From positions 628,001 through 692,000 of the forward strand of contig NZ_JASZYQ010000002.1 in the NCBI RefSeq assembly GCF_030316885.1: a DNA stretch of 64,000 nucleotides, given 5' to 3'. This DNA is from Variovorax jilinensis. GTDB lineage: Bacteria > Pseudomonadota > Gammaproteobacteria > Burkholderiales > Burkholderiaceae_C. A program made the position numbers and the translations under genes. Every line of letters begins with the position of its first letter. The stretch's first letter is position 1. The notes beneath the pieces are model-generated. The model was given only the letters and a program-made list of their open reading frames with translations, searched no databases and was not told where the DNA came from. This document shows, one piece after another, positions 62,845 to 64,000 of the stretch.

Positions 62845-63564
62845 ATGACAGATACCGTGAATGCCGATCCGGCAGAACTCGCCAAATTCTCAGAACTCGC
62901 GCACCGCTGGTGGGATCTCGAAAGCGAATTCCGACCATTGCACGAAATCAATCCGCTGCGCCTCGACTGGATCGACGGCATCTCCTCCCTGTCCGGCCGC
63001 AAGGTGCTCGACATCGGATGCGGCGGCGGCATCCTGGCCGACTCGATGGCGCGCAAGGGCGCCGAGGTGCTGGGCATCGACCTGGCCGACAAGGCGCTGA
63101 AAGTGGCGCAGTTGCATGCGCTCGAGGCGGGCACGCGCGGCGTGAAGTACCGTTCGGTCAGCGCCGAGGCGCTGGCGGCCGAGCAGCCGGGGAGCTTCGA
63201 TATCGTCACCTGCATGGAAATGCTCGAACACGTGCCTGAACCGGGCTCGGTCGTCAAGGCCTGCGCCGATCTCGTGAAGCCCGGCGGCTGGGTCTTCTTC
63301 TCTACCATCAACCGGAACCTGAAGGCGTTCATGCTCGCGATCGTGGGTGCCGAGTACGTCCTCGGCATGCTGCCGCGCGGCACGCACGAATACCAGAAGC
63401 TGATCCGTCCCAGCGAACTGGCCGCCCATTGCCGTGCCGCCGGCCTCGACCTGCGCTTCACGCGGGGCCTCGAGCACAACCCGCTGACCCGGCGCTACTG
63501 GCTCAGCGGCGACACCAGCGTGAACTACATGTTCGCGACGCACAAGCCGGTGGCCGGATCGTGA
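62845..63564 (+). CDS. ubiG: Ubiquinone biosynthesis O-methyltransferase
   Basis: A 239-residue SAM methyltransferase for two O-methylations in ubiquinone synthesis. Motif I is KVLDIGCGGGILADSMARKG, with FDIVTCMEMLEHVPEPGSVV and the membrane-touching WVFFSTINRNLKAFMLAIVG. RWWDLESEFRPLHEINPLRL is the UbiG N-terminal signature. The start ATG at 62845 has no strong ribosome site. It overlaps the gph GTG start. Confidence 0.96.
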   Translation: MTDTVNADPAELAKFSELAHRWWDLESEFRPLHEINPLRLDWIDGISSLSGRKVLDIGCGGGILADSMARKGAEVLGIDLADKALKVAQLHALEAGTRGVKYRSVSAEALAAEQPGSFDIVTCMEMLEHVPEPGSVVKACADLVKPGGWVFFSTINRNLKAFMLAIVGAEYVLGMLPRGTHEYQKLIRPSELAAHCRAAGLDLRFTRGLEHNPLTRRYWLSGDTSVNYMFATHKPVAGS

Positions 63565-64000
63565 GGCCGTCGCCCACCGATGCCGTCCTGTTCGACCTCG
63601 ACGGCACGCTGATCGACAGCGCCCCCGACCTCGGCGCCGCCGCCGACCAGATGCGCACCGAGCGCGGCCTGGCCTCGTTGCCGCTGGCGCGCTATCGCCC
63701 GATGGCCGGTGCGGGTGCCCGCGGCATGCTCGGCGTGGCCTTCGGCATCACGCCGGATTCGGACGGTTTCGACCTACTGCGGGAGGAGTTCTTCGTCAAG
63801 TACGAAACGCGCATGCTGACCCACACGCGCGCCTTCGACGGCGTTGCCGAGCTGATCGAGGCCCTGAATGCGCGCGGCCTGCGCTGGGGCGTGGTGACCA
63901 ACAAGCCGGAGCGCTTCACGCTGCCGCTCACGGCGGCGATGCCGCTGTTCGCGAGTGCCGGCGCGATCGTGAGCGGCGACACCACGCCGCATGCCAAGCC
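63561..64000 (+). CDS. gph: Phosphoglycolate phosphatase (3' end outside window)
   Basis: The first 146 residues of a HAD hydrolase. The nucleophile motif is AVLFDLDGTLIDSAPDLGAA, and motif II is GVVTNKPERF. It starts with GTG at 63561 in a GTGA overlap with ubiG. The order ubiG-gph is common in beta- and gammaproteobacteria. Truncated by the window edge before the third motif. Confidence 0.93.
   Translation, partial: MRPSPTDAVLFDLDGTLIDSAPDLGAAADQMRTERGLASLPLARYRPMAGAGARGMLGVAFGITPDSDGFDLLREEFFVKYETRMLTHTRAFDGVAELIEALNARGLRWGVVTNKPERFTLPLTAAMPLFASAGAIVSGDTTPHAK

Noticed and set aside
1-64000. CRISPR arrays, insertion sequences, tRNA or rRNA genes
   Set aside because: No regularly spaced direct repeats, transposase motifs or recognisable tRNA/rRNA sequence were seen on reading both strands.

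Overview
The window looks like a chromosomal segment of a high-GC betaproteobacterium of the Comamonadaceae, most likely Variovorax or a close relative. Support for this is the uniformly GC-rich coding sequence, the block gyrA - DUF2059 - serC - pheA - tyrA - aroA/cmk fusion - rpsA - ihfB - lapA - lapB, and the many solute-binding proteins. The genus assignment is inferred from recalled gene order and protein features; no database search was run. I see no rRNA, tRNA, CRISPR array, insertion sequence or prophage. No intergenic gap exceeds about 300 bases once the pseudogenes are counted.

Layout. 1-8.7 kb: the end of a branched-chain amino-acid type ABC operon (binding protein, LivH), an orphan TRAP-type binding protein, an EgtB-like nonheme iron protein, a SnoaL-like protein, ModE, a thioredoxin-like protein, a second LivK-type binding protein and an AcoR-like regulator without an AAA+ domain. 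8.9-16.4 kb: a molybdenum hydroxylase operon of the form II CO-dehydrogenase type (coxS, L, M, D, E, G and an XdhC/CoxF-like gene); the nearby ModE gene fits a molybdenum theme. 16.7-18.9 kb: a broken block with a sulfatase/LTA-synthase-like gene carrying two frameshifts and an in-frame stop, a 5'-truncated YceI gene, and a 3'-truncated CDP-alcohol phosphatidyltransferase joined to it. 19.0-24.2 kb: a compact cluster of a BchC-like dehydrogenase, a PTPS/QueD homologue without its catalytic cysteine, a glycosyltransferase, a methyltransferase, a RibD-reductase-like protein and a membrane protein. It resembles an uncharacterised biosynthetic system and is my main candidate for something undescribed.

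24.2-30.6 kb: a GST, an aryl-acid AMP ligase and a salicylyl-CoA-hydroxylase-like flavoprotein (possible salicylate-to-gentisate route through CoA esters), a ferredoxin reductase, and an atypical SDR preceded by a perfect 16-bp hairpin and two tandem operator-like repeats. 30.6-37.3 kb: a cytochrome bo-type quinol oxidase operon (cyoABCD, SURF1) continuing into a RegB/RegA redox two-component system. 37.5-46.1 kb: an MFS transporter, a DedA protein, a complete six-gene Mrp/Pha cation/proton antiporter operon and crcB. 46.1-49.0 kb: a TRAP transporter. 49.2-61.9 kb: a housekeeping run on the minus strand. 62.1-64.0 kb: an OmpA-family protein, ubiG and the start of gph on the plus strand.
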